DNA of 33,825 nucleotides from an uncultured Alphaproteobacteria bacterium (GCA_944389095.1 CALXLC010000035.1:1-33825); one strand, 5' to 3'; numbered from the stretch's first letter, positions 1-8,031 are shown. The notes: generated from the letters alone by a model not told the origin. Made by a program: numbers and translations.

Positions 1-321
1 TACGGAATTTCGTCTTCATTCAGCCAAAAAGCATGAACTTCATCTTTATTTTCATGAATTTTCCCTGAAAAAACGGTGCTTTTAAAAACATACACATAAA
101 AATCCTTTGTCGGAAATTCAATGTACCAGACTTGCACCGGATTTTCAATTTTAATTCCCGTCTCCTCAAAAGTTTCTCGGACGACGCACGCCGTCATTGT
201 TTCCCCGTTTACCCCCCGGAAAATTAACGCAGCCCTCATTAATTCCTCGCAAATGTTTAATCATCAAAAACTTATGTTGCTCAACATCTTCCACAATAGA
301 TAATGACGCCTCTTTCTTCAT
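1..321 (-). pseudogene. Nudix hydrolase remnant, frameshifted in the Nudix box and cut by the window edge
   Basis: Read on the minus strand from the ATG at 321, the first frame gives MKKEASLSIVEDVEQHKF and continues to FPGGK, the start of a Nudix box. It then runs into a stop. One frame over, at about position 215, the rest of the box is intact: GET, seven residues, then RETFEETGI. That fits the Nudix pattern GX5EX7REUXEEXGU if three residues between GGK and GET are missing; one base is present where nine are expected, so about 8 bp appear deleted. The second frame stays open to the window edge, ending NEDEIP. Intact relatives hydrolyse nucleoside diphosphates linked to another group, and this copy should be inactive. 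A sequencing or assembly error is the alternative, and the 3' end lies outside the window. Confidence 0.7.
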
Positions 322-506
322 TTTTTTCTCTCAAAAATTTATGATTTTATAACTTTAAAATACATTTTCCGCAAATACAAGATAATTGGCAAGATAACAG
401 GCAAAAAATAACCAATCTCTACCGATGACATACCCTGCGGATTTGAAATTTAGCTCCTAAATCATGCCCAAAAGCTTCTGACATTGATATACATAAAAAT
501 ATCTCC

Positions 507-535
507 TTGACAGATACCCGTGTGGGGTATATATC
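507..535 (+). promoter_or_regulatory. Sigma70-type promoter of the metallothionein-csoR genes
   Basis: A perfect -35 box TTGACA (507-512) is followed after 17 bases by TATATC (530-535). A 16- or 15-base spacer would give similarly AT-rich -10 options. The spacer and -10 region lie inside the CsoR-type operator at 514-557, so repressor binding should block RNA polymerase directly. Confidence 0.7.
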
Positions 536-557
536 TGAATATACCCCACACGGGTAT
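514..557. promoter_or_regulatory. Double CsoR-type operator (19-bp perfect inverted repeat)
   Basis: Bases 514-532 and 539-557 are perfect reverse complements of 19 bases separated by 6 bases (533-538). Each arm holds an ATACCC-N5-GGGTAT dyad (514-530 and 541-557), resembling the G/C-tract dyads bound by CsoR-family tetramers. The element therefore looks like two operator sites facing each other. It covers the promoter spacer and -10, and a CsoR gene follows at 805, so negative autoregulation is the simplest reading. Binding is inferred. Confidence 0.7.
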
Positions 558-581
558 AAAAAAAACAAGAGGAGAATAAAA

Positions 582-749
582 ATGAGCAAATGTAACAATC
601 CCAATTGCAAATGTGAAGACTGCCAATGCGGCGACAACTGCCAGTGCGGCAAAGAATGTCATTGCGGACCAAACTGCACTTGCGGCGATGACTGTCACTG
701 CACCGAAAACAACAAATGTAATCCGGACTGCACCTGCGGCAAAAAATAA
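582..749 (+). CDS. Small metallothionein-like cysteine-rich protein (55 aa)
   Basis: This 55-residue protein has 16 cysteines (4, 9, 11, 14, 16, 20, 22, 26, 28, 32, 34, 38, 40, 46, 50, 52), seven of the pairs being Cys-X-Cys. Its core is a hexapeptide repeat CxCGxx at Cys14, 20, 26 and 32, with a fifth CxC at Cys38. It also has His27 and His39, no aromatic residues, and no signal peptide. This is what a cytosolic metal-buffering metallothionein looks like. I chose the ATG at 582 because AGAGGAG lies about eight bases upstream; the in-frame ATG at 507 falls inside the promoter and operator. Control by a CsoR-type operator suggests Cu(I) as ligand, as for mycobacterial MymT under RicR. I do not recognise it as a member of the SmtA family. 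Metal and function are inferred. Confidence 0.8.
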   Translation: MSKCNNPNCKCEDCQCGDNCQCGKECHCGPNCTCGDDCHCTENNKCNPDCTCGKK

Positions 750-758
750 AATTGACTT

Positions 759-780
759 GCGGGCAGAAACATCTGCCCGC
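759..780 (+). terminator. Hairpin between the metallothionein-like gene and csoR
   Basis: Bases 759-767 (GCGGGCAGA) and 772-780 form a perfect 9-bp stem with an AACA loop. The stem is followed only by AT-rich sequence ending in AAATTTTA, not a clean T-run. It may be a weak terminator or an RNA stability element that lowers csoR relative to the peptide gene. Confidence 0.45.
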
Positions 781-804
781 GCTATCAAATTTTAAGGAAA
801 CGAC

Positions 805-1077
805 ATGGAAAATCATCCCAGTCATATTGAAAACATCCCGCGCCTGAACCGCATTGCCGGACAAATTGAGGGAATAAAAAAAATGATTGAGGACGGACGC
901 TACTGCCCGGAAATCATCAGCCAGCTCCGCGCCGTCCGCTCCGCCGTCAAGGCCGTGGAATCCAATATTTTGCAGAAACACCTGCAACACTGCGTCGCCC
1001 AGTCCTTTGCCTCTTCCGCAGATAAAGAAAAGAAAATAGAAGAGCTCAAAACCCTGTTTGAACGATTTGATGATTAA
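805..1077 (+). CDS. csoR: CsoR-family copper-sensing transcriptional repressor
   Basis: This 90-residue all-helical protein has the DUF156/CsoR layout. Early come the PRLNRIAGQIEGI signature (residues 12-24) and Tyr33-Cys34. The QLRAVRSAV helix (40-48) follows, and then His59-x3-Cys63. The Cys34 / His59 / Cys63 spacing matches the Cu(I)-binding Cys-His-Cys triad of CsoR (Cys36/His61/Cys65 in the mycobacterial protein). It does not fit CstR, which uses two cysteines, or RcnR, whose nickel/cobalt set is histidine-rich. Family members are tetramers that leave DNA on binding metal. Its likely target is the double dyad at 514-557. AAGGAA precedes the start. Extra His4 and His7 in the N-terminal tail are unusual and could modify metal preference. 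Confidence 0.88.
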   Translation: MENHPSHIENIPRLNRIAGQIEGIKKMIEDGRYCPEIISQLRAVRSAVKAVESNILQKHLQHCVAQSFASSADKEKKIEELKTLFERFDD

Positions 1078-1153
1078 TAAAATACTGGAAAATTTATTCT
1101 TAATCTGATAAACACGTTAACAGAACGATACCAATATTTCATACGGGAAAAAA

Positions 1154-3511
1154 ATGGCAACTTTAGATGAATTGCCCAAAGGAAAATCGGCGGTTATCGA
1201 AACCGTATCCGGCAAAAAAGATTCGTTAAGAAGACATCTTCTGGAAATGGGGCTCACTCCGGGAACCGAAGTCACCCTGGTCAAGACGGCGCCTTTGGGC
1301 GACCCGCTTGAGCTCAAAGTCAGGGGCTACGAATTAACCTTGCGCAAAGCAGACGCCGGAAACATCCGCATTCGCGACATCCGTAAAATTTCCGCCTGTC
1401 CGGTTGACCTGCCGGTCTTAAAACCGGACATCTTAGCGCGTAAAGGAGAACAATCGGAATTAAAACTGAAATCCTGCGGCGATGTCATTCCCGAAAACGC
1501 CCCGATAAGCTTCGGATTAATCGGCAATCAAAACTGCGGCAAGACAACCCTGTTCAACCAGTTGACCGGAGCCAACCAGCATGTCGGCAATTTTCCGGGC
1601 GTAACCGTCGACCGTACTGACGGAAATATCCGCAATCATCCCAACATTACCGTGACCGATCTGCCCGGCATTTATTCTCTGTCGCCTTATTCCAAAGAAG
1701 AACTTGTCACCCGTGACTTTCTGCTGAACGAACACCCCGATGCCATCATCAACATTGTGGATGCCTCTAACATTGAACGCAATTTGTTTTTAACATTGCA
1801 GCTTCTTGACCTGAGAATTCCGATGGTTATTGCACTAAACATGATGGATGAAATCCGCCAAAACGGCGCGGCAATAGACGTCAATCGTCTGGAACAGGCT
1901 CTCGGCATACCGGTAATTCCGGTTTCCGCCATAAAAAACGAAGGCGTTCATGAACTGATTGAACATGCCGTAAACGTTGCCCGCTATCGGGAAATACCGG
2001 ACCGAGTCGACTTCTGTCTCTGCGGCGGCAAAGATGACGGCGCCATCCACCGCTGCATCCATTCAATCGCCCATCTGATAGAAAACGACGCCGCCAAAGC
2101 AGGCATTCCGCTGCGTTTTGCCGCATCAAAACTGACCGAAGGCGACGAACCGATTTTAAAAGCGCTCAAAATTGACCGCGACCATACCGAAACACTAAAC
2201 CAAATTATTTCGCAAATGGAACAGGACTGTGGCCTTGATCGCGAAGCCGCCGTGGCAGATATGCGTTTCTCCTTTATAGAAAAACTGTGCCGAAGCTGTG
2301 TTTTCAAACCGGCGCAAACCAAAGAACGCAGCCGCAGTGAAAAGATAGACCGTATTTTAACCGGAAAATTTACCGCTCTTCCCGTTTTTCTCGCCATAAT
2401 GGCGCTTATCTTCTATTTGTCTTTCGGACCTTTCGGAACCTGGCTGTCCGAAATTGTAGAAAACCTGATTGCCGCCCTGGGCGAAAAAGTCGGAAGCGGC
2501 CTGACAAACTACGGCATGAATCCGGTAGTAATCTCCTTTATCATCGACGGTATTTTTGCCGGTGTCGGCAGCGTTTTGAGCTTTTTGCCGATTATCGTAC
2601 TGTTGTTTTTCTTCCTGTCTCTGCTGGAAGACAGCGGCTATATGGCGCGCGTAGCCTTTTTCATGGACAAACTCCTGCGCAAAGCAGGTCTGTCCGGACG
2701 CAGTTTTGTCCCCATGCTCATCGGCTTCGGCTGCTCTGTCCCGGCCATTATGGCGGCACGCACGCTCCCCTCGGAAAGGGATCGCAAAATGACCATTATG
2801 CTGACTCCGTTCATGAGCTGCACGGCCAAACTGCCGATTTACGTCTTGCTGACGGCGGCTTTCTTTGCAGAACACCAGACAATTGTCATCATCAGCCTCT
2901 ATCTGCTGGGAATTGCCGTTGGTTTAATTCTGGCTCTCGTATTTAAAACAACTGTCTTCAAAGGCGAAGCCGTTCCTTTTGTCATGGAGCTGCCCAACTA
3001 CCGCCTGCCCGCCCTCAAAAACGTCTGGCGTCTGATTTATTACAAGGCCAAATACTTCATTACCAAGGCGTTCACGATTATCTTTGTAGCCACCATCGTC
3101 ATCTGGTTTTTAAGTTCGTTTGACAGCCGACTGAATATTGTCGACAATTCCGCTGACAGTATTTTAAGCAGCATCGGCAATCTGATAACCCCGTTGTTCC
3201 GTCCGCTCGGCATCAGCGACTGGCGTCTTTCAACGGCCTTCTTAAGCGGATTTGCCGCCAAAGAAAGCGTCGTCAGCACGTTGGGCGTTTTATTGGAAGG
3301 ACGCATTGACCTGCTCCCGTCGCTTCTGACTCCTTTAAGCGCATTTTCCTTTTTGGTGTTTTCGTTGTTGTACACCCCCTGCGTTGCGGCCGTTGCAACC
3401 GTCAAAAAAGAACTCGGAACCAAATACGCGCTTTGGATTATCCTGCTGCAATGTCTGATTGCCTGGCTGGTCGCGTTTATTATTTATCAAACCGGAATGA
3501 GACTTTTCTGA
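1154..3511 (+). CDS. feoB: FeoA-FeoB fusion, ferrous iron transporter
   Basis: This 785-residue inner-membrane protein imports Fe(II). Residues 1 to about 75 form a FeoA-type SH3-like domain (RRHLLEMGLTPGTEV), normally a separate peptide. A GTPase domain follows, with G1 GNQNCGKT (124-131), the switch region GVTVD, G3 DLPG (169-172), G4 NMMD (229-232) and G5-like SAIKNEG. After a helical linker, residues from about 395 hold the Gate-type membrane segments, including the FVPMLIGFGCSVPAIMAART stretch. The length fits an intact FeoA-FeoB fusion. It starts 76 bases after csoR and may be read through from that promoter; I see no convincing Fur box. Transporters of this type mainly serve low-oxygen habitats, in keeping with AdhE in this window. 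No terminator is visible after the stop. Confidence 0.93.
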   Translation: MATLDELPKGKSAVIETVSGKKDSLRRHLLEMGLTPGTEVTLVKTAPLGDPLELKVRGYELTLRKADAGNIRIRDIRKISACPVDLPVLKPDILARKGEQSELKLKSCGDVIPENAPISFGLIGNQNCGKTTLFNQLTGANQHVGNFPGVTVDRTDGNIRNHPNITVTDLPGIYSLSPYSKEELVTRDFLLNEHPDAIINIVDASNIERNLFLTLQLLDLRIPMVIALNMMDEIRQNGAAIDVNRLEQALGIPVIPVSAIKNEGVHELIEHAVNVARYREIPDRVDFCLCGGKDDGAIHRCIHSIAHLIENDAAKAGIPLRFAASKLTEGDEPILKALKIDRDHTETLNQIISQMEQDCGLDREAAVADMRFSFIEKLCRSCVFKPAQTKERSRSEKIDRILTGKFTALPVFLAIMALIFYLSFGPFGTWLSEIVENLIAALGEKVGSGLTNYGMNPVVISFIIDGIFAGVGSVLSFLPIIVLLFFFLSLLEDSGYMARVAFFMDKLLRKAGLSGRSFVPMLIGFGCSVPAIMAARTLPSERDRKMTIMLTPFMSCTAKLPIYVLLTAAFFAEHQTIVIISLYLLGIAVGLILALVFKTTVFKGEAVPFVMELPNYRLPALKNVWRLIYYKAKYFITKAFTIIFVATIVIWFLSSFDSRLNIVDNSADSILSSIGNLITPLFRPLGISDWRLSTAFLSGFAAKESVVSTLGVLLEGRIDLLPSLLTPLSAFSFLVFSLLYTPCVAAVATVKKELGTKYALWIILLQCLIAWLVAFIIYQTGMRLF

Positions 3512-3550
3512 CATTCGAAAAAATTATTGTAAAAATCTCTGGAAAACATC

Positions 3551-3581
3551 TTGACTTGAAGTAAACTCTAAACTGTATGCT
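3551..3581 (+). promoter_or_regulatory. MerR-type promoter with a 19-bp spacer and internal dyad
   Basis: TTGACT (3551-3556) and TATGCT (3576-3581) are separated by 19 bases, longer than the usual 17. The dyad TTGAAGT-AA-ACTCTAA (3556-3571) sits in the spacer. This is the architecture of promoters activated by MerR-family regulators, which untwist an over-long spacer. The half-sites resemble those of the electrophile/aldehyde-responsive NmlR/AdhR branch. No MerR gene is present in the window. Confidence 0.62.
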
Positions 3582-3622
3582 GCAAGAATAAGATTCGATT
3601 TTTGCTATAAGGAGAAATATTT

Positions 3623-4759
3623 ATGTTAAGCTGGGCTGCCGCCACCTTGCTTACCGGCTGGGTTATTATGGCCTTTCTGTTCATTCGTTACGTCTGGTTT
3701 TTGGGAATTTCGTCTCTGGCCGGCGGTGGACTGTTTGTCTTATTTCTGTTTATGGGAAGCCTCCCCCTGCTCACCGGATATAAATTTGAAAACCTGCTTC
3801 ACGGCTTTTACCCTTATTACCGCTATGCACTCTACTTCATTTTTGTCGGAAGCGTTATTCTTCTGGTGCTGACGCTTGCCGTAGACGCCGGCTGGTTTAT
3901 CGGTCATCGTCTGGGATGGTTTGACTGCCTGCCCTATTCCCGTGAATATTGCATCCGCTTCAACAAATTTATTCTGGCCGCAGCGTTTCTCTGCACCTGC
4001 TATGCTCTGTATGCCGGAACCAAAATTCCGGAAATCAAAAAAATCTCTCTGACTTCCGAAAAGATTGAAAAACCACGAACAATTGCAGTTCTGAGCGACC
4101 TGCATATCCACCGGATTATCAATCCTCAAAAAATCGCCGGTATCATTGAGCGAACCAATGCCCAAAACCCGGATATCATTTTACTGGCCGGAGACATTAT
4201 TGATGACCGGATATCCCGGGTATCGGAAATTGTTGCTCTTCTCAAAAATTTAAAAGCCCGCGACGGGATTTACTTTGTCACCGGCAATCACGAATTTTAC
4301 GCCGGTTATCAAACTGCTGTGGCAGAGCTGAAAAAACTGGGTTTCCGTTTTCTGGAAAACGAAGGCATTAATTTGCAGGATATCTGGCTGGCCGGTATTC
4401 CGGACGCTACCGCCGGCGGAAGATACGGCAAAAAAATCGATTTATCTCAAACTTTTGCCGGTGCACGCCCCGGCCAATTCCGGCTGCTGATGTCGCATAC
4501 GCCGGTTGATTTTGAAAGCAGAAACAATTTCGATCTTGAAATTTCCGGACACACCCATGGCGGACAAATCTTTCCGTTTCACATTCCGGTACTGTTGCGC
4601 AACCACTACCTTGCCGGATTATACGATATGAAAAACGGGGCCCGGCTGTACGTCAGCCGCGGGGCCGGACAATGGGGACCGCAAATGCGTTTTCTGGCAC
4701 CGTCCGAAATCACGGTGTTAAGATTAATCCCGGCAGAACAAAAAAACAAAAAGGAGTAA
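3623..4759 (+). CDS. Membrane-anchored metallophosphoesterase (YaeI/YkuE-like)
   Basis: The 378-residue protein begins with about four membrane segments (residues 1-135), then a calcineurin-like phosphoesterase domain facing one side of the membrane. All metal-site motifs are present: Asp159-Leu-His161, Gly190-Asp191, Gly221-Asn-His-Glu224, and Gly309-His-Thr-His-Gly-Gly314. The arrangement resembles YaeI/YkuE proteins, some relatives of which act on lipid A precursors or other phosphoesters; the substrate here cannot be read from the sequence. AAGGAG lies before the ATG. The next gene starts three bases after its stop, so the two are almost certainly cotranscribed from the MerR-type promoter at 3551. 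Confidence 0.87.
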   Translation: MLSWAAATLLTGWVIMAFLFIRYVWFLGISSLAGGGLFVLFLFMGSLPLLTGYKFENLLHGFYPYYRYALYFIFVGSVILLVLTLAVDAGWFIGHRLGWFDCLPYSREYCIRFNKFILAAAFLCTCYALYAGTKIPEIKKISLTSEKIEKPRTIAVLSDLHIHRIINPQKIAGIIERTNAQNPDIILLAGDIIDDRISRVSEIVALLKNLKARDGIYFVTGNHEFYAGYQTAVAELKKLGFRFLENEGINLQDIWLAGIPDATAGGRYGKKIDLSQTFAGARPGQFRLLMSHTPVDFESRNNFDLEISGHTHGGQIFPFHIPVLLRNHYLAGLYDMKNGARLYVSRGAGQWGPQMRFLAPSEITVLRLIPAEQKNKKE

Positions 4760-4762
4760 ACA

Positions 4763-5302
4763 ATGAGCAAAAAAATCTTAATTTTATCCGCAAGTTTCCG
4801 CAAAGGTGGCAATTCCGACACGCTGTGTGACCAGTTTCTCAAAGGCGCCCGCGAAGCAGGACATGATGTTGAAAAAATCTTTATAAACGACAAACAAATA
4901 AACTACTGCCGGGGCTGCGGCGTCTGCAACAAAACGCACCGCTGCGTTCAAAAAGACGACATGGCCGAAATTCTGGATAAAATGATAAAAGCCGACGTCA
5001 TCGTCTTGGCTACGCCGGTTTACTTTTACACCATGAACGGACAATTGAAAACCCTGATTGACCGCACCGTTCCCCGCTATGAAGAAATCAGCGGCAAAGA
5101 GTTTTACTTTATTATCGCTGCTGCGGACGAAAACCGCGCCAATATGGAAAAAACCTTGGAAGGCTTGCGCGGTTTTACGGCCGACTGCTTGCCCGGAAGC
5201 CGCGAAAAAGGCATCATTTACGGAACCGGCGCCTGGCAGATTGGCGATATCAAAAAGCTTCCGGTCATGGAAGAAGCCTATCAAATGGGACTTAACGCAT
5301 AA
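4763..5302 (+). CDS. Flavodoxin-family NAD(P)H-dependent oxidoreductase with a four-cysteine motif
   Basis: This 179-residue protein has a flavodoxin-like fold. The FMN phosphate loop is SASFRKGGNS (residues 9-18) and a second flavin loop is ATPVYFYTMNGQLK. Cys49-x2-Cys52-x2-Cys55-x5-Cys61 matches the compact cysteine motif of iron-sulfur flavoproteins, which bind a 4Fe-4S cluster and pass electrons to FMN. Some homologues with this motif act as reductases without a proven cluster. AAAAAGGAG lies just before the ATG, three bases after the phosphoesterase stop. The MerR-type promoter suggests a role in electrophile or redox stress, but the substrate is unknown. The gene converges with the zinc-finger gene, leaving one base between the two stops. 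Confidence 0.83.
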   Translation: MSKKILILSASFRKGGNSDTLCDQFLKGAREAGHDVEKIFINDKQINYCRGCGVCNKTHRCVQKDDMAEILDKMIKADVIVLATPVYFYTMNGQLKTLIDRTVPRYEEISGKEFYFIIAAADENRANMEKTLEGLRGFTADCLPGSREKGIIYGTGAWQIGDIKKLPVMEEAYQMGLNA

Positions 5303-5303
5303 T

Positions 5304-5570
5304 CTATTTAAGCTGGCTGTCTTTGCTGCCGCGGCGGTTATATAAACTGAAAGCCCTGTTTTCCTTATCGGCCGCTTCTTGACAGCAAAGACACAGCCTC
5401 ACGCCGGGAACGGCGCGCCGCCGGGCTTCTGGAATTTCTTCGCCGCATTCCTCGCAATATTGCAGACTTTCGCCGCAGGGAACATTTTGCCTGGCCCTGC
5501 GAATTTCGTCATTGACAGAATCTTGTATTTGTTGTCCGACGGCATCATCGCCGGCCCATCCGTTTGCCAT
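5304..5570 (-). CDS. DksA/TraR-type zinc-finger protein, YbiI-like
   Basis: An 88-residue protein that closely resembles E. coli YbiI from its first residues (MANGWAGDDAV) to its last (NRRGSKDSQLK). A C4 zinc site is formed by Cys39-x2-Cys42-x17-Cys60-x2-Cys63. It lacks the long coiled-coil tip of full DksA, so it belongs to the short TraR/YbiI group whose members may contact RNA polymerase; YbiI itself has no settled function. A frame four codons longer exists, but GGAGG lies ideally before the internal ATG at 5570, which decides the start. Cys32 is an extra, non-zinc cysteine. Confidence 0.88.
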   Translation of the reverse strand: MANGWAGDDAVGQQIQDSVNDEIRRARQNVPCGESLQYCEECGEEIPEARRRAVPGVRLCLCCQEAADKENRAFSLYNRRGSKDSQLK

Positions 5571-5588
5571 TTTTTCCTCCATTGTCTT

Positions 5589-5616
5589 TATATAATGTCA
5601 TTGCCGCTTTAATCAA
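5589..5616 (-). promoter_or_regulatory. Possible promoter of the YbiI-like gene
   Basis: On the minus strand TTGATT (5616-5611) is followed after 16 bases by TATATA (5594-5589), about 20 bases ahead of the start codon. It is a reasonable match to a housekeeping promoter, without further support. Confidence 0.4.
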
Positions 5617-5685
5617 GTTTTTTCGGTATCTGGCCGTTGATTAATTCTGGACCGTCCCCATATATGCTCTTAAAGGAGCAAAAAC

Positions 5686-8031
5686 ATGAAAAAAGCGACG
5701 GTCCTCATCGGAATTTTTTCAATTTTTATGAACATTCAGGCGGCTTCGGGCCAAAGCGGCCCCCTGCTGGACTACAAACAGATAAATCAACAACTGGCCG
5801 CCGCCGAACAAAAAATCAACACAGGTCGTATTTCTCCGGCAGAAATTACGGACCTTGTCAAAGAATTCGCAGACCTGCAGGAAAACGTCCGCCGCGACCG
5901 TGACGCATATGCGGCCATGCTGGACAATGTTTCAAAAAAAATACAGGCTCTGGGAAACATACCCGCCGACGGACAAAAAGAACCGGCGGAAATTGCGGCC
6001 AAACGCAAAGAATTTACGCTTCAAAATGACCTTTACAAAGCCCGGATAGCCAACGCCGACCTGACGGATGCCAAAATTGAAGAAATTAATAAACTGATTG
6101 TTAAAACCCGCAATCAGGAACTCTTGAATGACATCCTGGCAAAACAGGGCTCTATCTTTCAATTTCACGAATTCGGGAACTCCCTGCTCAGTTTTTCCAA
6201 ATTTTTATACACCATCGCCCGTTCTCCGGAAACCTGGTATCAGCAGCTTTCCGCCCGAAACAAACAAATCGTGGATAAAAATATCATCGCCATTTTCATC
6301 ATCATGCTTCTGTCTCTGGGGACCGCCGTTCTGCTCAGCCGCTATATAAGAAAAAATCTCGGCTACAGGCAGAATATCGAAAAACCGGATTACAGCCTGA
6401 AAGTCCGGGCCGGTCTGTGGATGCTGACCGCCAGAGGCGTCATCCCGGCCGCCATTTTGGGCGCCTTTCTGCTTTGGGTTCATCACACCCCGCTGGTCAA
6501 TACCGGACCTTTCGGGCTGTTGCTGAGCTCCGCCGCCGAATATCTGCTGTATTATTTTATTGCCAAAGCATTAATCCGTGCCGTATTTACGCCGGATAAT
6601 CCGGAGTGGCGCATTATCGAAACCGACGATCGCAAAGCCAGAAGAGGCGGTCGTGCTCTGCTTTTGTCCGCCGCCCTGATCTGTCTGACCATGTTTTTTC
6701 AAAATATGGCCGCCCGGCTGGAATATGACGCACAAACAATTTACTCGCTGAAATTGTTGGCCAACGGCATTAAAGCGTTTTGCATAGCTCTGGTTGCGCT
6801 GAAATTTTTGTATGATGCGCCGGACATCAGCGATGACGACCTAAAAGACGACAACATTGCCGGATTGACGGTTTCTTCGCAAATCAGCCTGTTGATATCC
6901 GTCATCGCCGCTTTGTCTTTCGGCGTTTCACTGTTCGGATATATCCGTCTGTCGGAATTTATCCTCAACCGCCTGATTGCCTCATCCGTCATTATCATGT
7001 TTTTTTACATCATATCGAAACTGCTGCGCGCGGTTTTTCACCGTTTTCTGTTGTTGCGCTTTTGGGTACGAACCCTCCGCATCAACCGCCGCCGGCTGGT
7101 CAAAACAGAATTCTGGTTTGGTATTTTGCTGACGCCGTTTCTGATAATCTTTTGCGGCCTGTTTCTTCTGGCGCTTTGGGGTGTTTCCGTAGACATTCTG
7201 ATTTTAAACATGAAACGTTTTCTGACCGGCTTCAACATCGGCGGAATGCACATTTCCATCACTTCCATACTTCTGGGCATTTTCAGCTTCTTTATATCGC
7301 TTTTTCTGTTCAAAATGCTTCGCGGCAGCCTGATGTCGGGGAACTTGAGCAAACTTGATATTGATGAAGGCATGCGCAGTTCCCTGGCTGCCGGCATCAG
7401 CTTTTTCGGTTTCATTCTGTCAGTTCTGATTGCCGTGGCAGTCATGGGCGGAAGCTTCGGCAGCATAGCCATCGTCGCCGGAGCTTTGTCCTTCGGCGTC
7501 GGCCTCGGTCTCCAAACCATCGTCAACAATTTCGTATCAGGCCTGATTATTTTGTTTGAGCGTCCGCTCAAAATCGGCGACTGGGTCATTATCAGCGGTC
7601 AGGAAGGCATTGTCAAACAAATTAACATGCGCGCCACCGAATTGGAAACCTGGAACAAAGCCAACATCATCATCCCCAACTCCGAAATTCTTTCCGGAAG
7701 CCTGATAAACCTCACTTATTCCAACCGCATGGGACGAATAGACGTCAAAATCGGCGTTGCCTATAACAGTGACGTCGACCTTGTCAAACAAACCCTCCTG
7801 ACAATAGCGAAAGACACGCCGGATGTTTTAACGGAGCCGGCGCCTTTTGTGGCCTTCAACGATTTTGCGGACAACAGCCTTAATTTTCAGCTCAGCTGCT
7901 TCACTGCCAATATTTACAACCGTCTGGGCATATCCAACAGCATCAAAGAAAATATCTTAAAAAAATTCCGAAAGCTGAATATCGAAATTCCTTTTCCGCA
8001 AAGAGTTATTTATCTGGACAGACAATTTTAA
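5686..8031 (+). CDS. Large MscS-family mechanosensitive channel (DUF3772-type)
   Basis: The 781-residue protein has a signal peptide (about residues 1-22), a charged helical periplasmic domain (about 25-195) and roughly ten membrane segments. It ends with an MscS pore and cytoplasmic vestibule. The pore helix begins at Gly588 (GGSFGSIAIVAGALSFG) and leads into VNNFVSGLIILFERPLKIGD, the most conserved MscS stretch; the beta domain and C-terminal alpha/beta domain follow. The size and extra N-terminal domain place it with MscK/YjeP-like or DUF3772 channels, not the small MscS. Such channels release solutes on osmotic downshock. AAAGGAG precedes the ATG. Being in one genome with OpgG/OpgH fits an osmotic-adaptation theme, but the two are not linked as an operon. 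Confidence 0.9.
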   Translation: MKKATVLIGIFSIFMNIQAASGQSGPLLDYKQINQQLAAAEQKINTGRISPAEITDLVKEFADLQENVRRDRDAYAAMLDNVSKKIQALGNIPADGQKEPAEIAAKRKEFTLQNDLYKARIANADLTDAKIEEINKLIVKTRNQELLNDILAKQGSIFQFHEFGNSLLSFSKFLYTIARSPETWYQQLSARNKQIVDKNIIAIFIIMLLSLGTAVLLSRYIRKNLGYRQNIEKPDYSLKVRAGLWMLTARGVIPAAILGAFLLWVHHTPLVNTGPFGLLLSSAAEYLLYYFIAKALIRAVFTPDNPEWRIIETDDRKARRGGRALLLSAALICLTMFFQNMAARLEYDAQTIYSLKLLANGIKAFCIALVALKFLYDAPDISDDDLKDDNIAGLTVSSQISLLISVIAALSFGVSLFGYIRLSEFILNRLIASSVIIMFFYIISKLLRAVFHRFLLLRFWVRTLRINRRRLVKTEFWFGILLTPFLIIFCGLFLLALWGVSVDILILNMKRFLTGFNIGGMHISITSILLGIFSFFISLFLFKMLRGSLMSGNLSKLDIDEGMRSSLAAGISFFGFILSVLIAVAVMGGSFGSIAIVAGALSFGVGLGLQTIVNNFVSGLIILFERPLKIGDWVIISGQEGIVKQINMRATELETWNKANIIIPNSEILSGSLINLTYSNRMGRIDVKIGVAYNSDVDLVKQTLLTIAKDTPDVLTEPAPFVAFNDFADNSLNFQLSCFTANIYNRLGISNSIKENILKKFRKLNIEIPFPQRVIYLDRQF

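Noticed and set aside
600-749. Short, regularly spaced direct repeats resembling a small CRISPR or satellite
   Set aside because: The 18-base periodicity is the coding sequence of the CxCGxx repeats in a real small gene with a good ribosome site.
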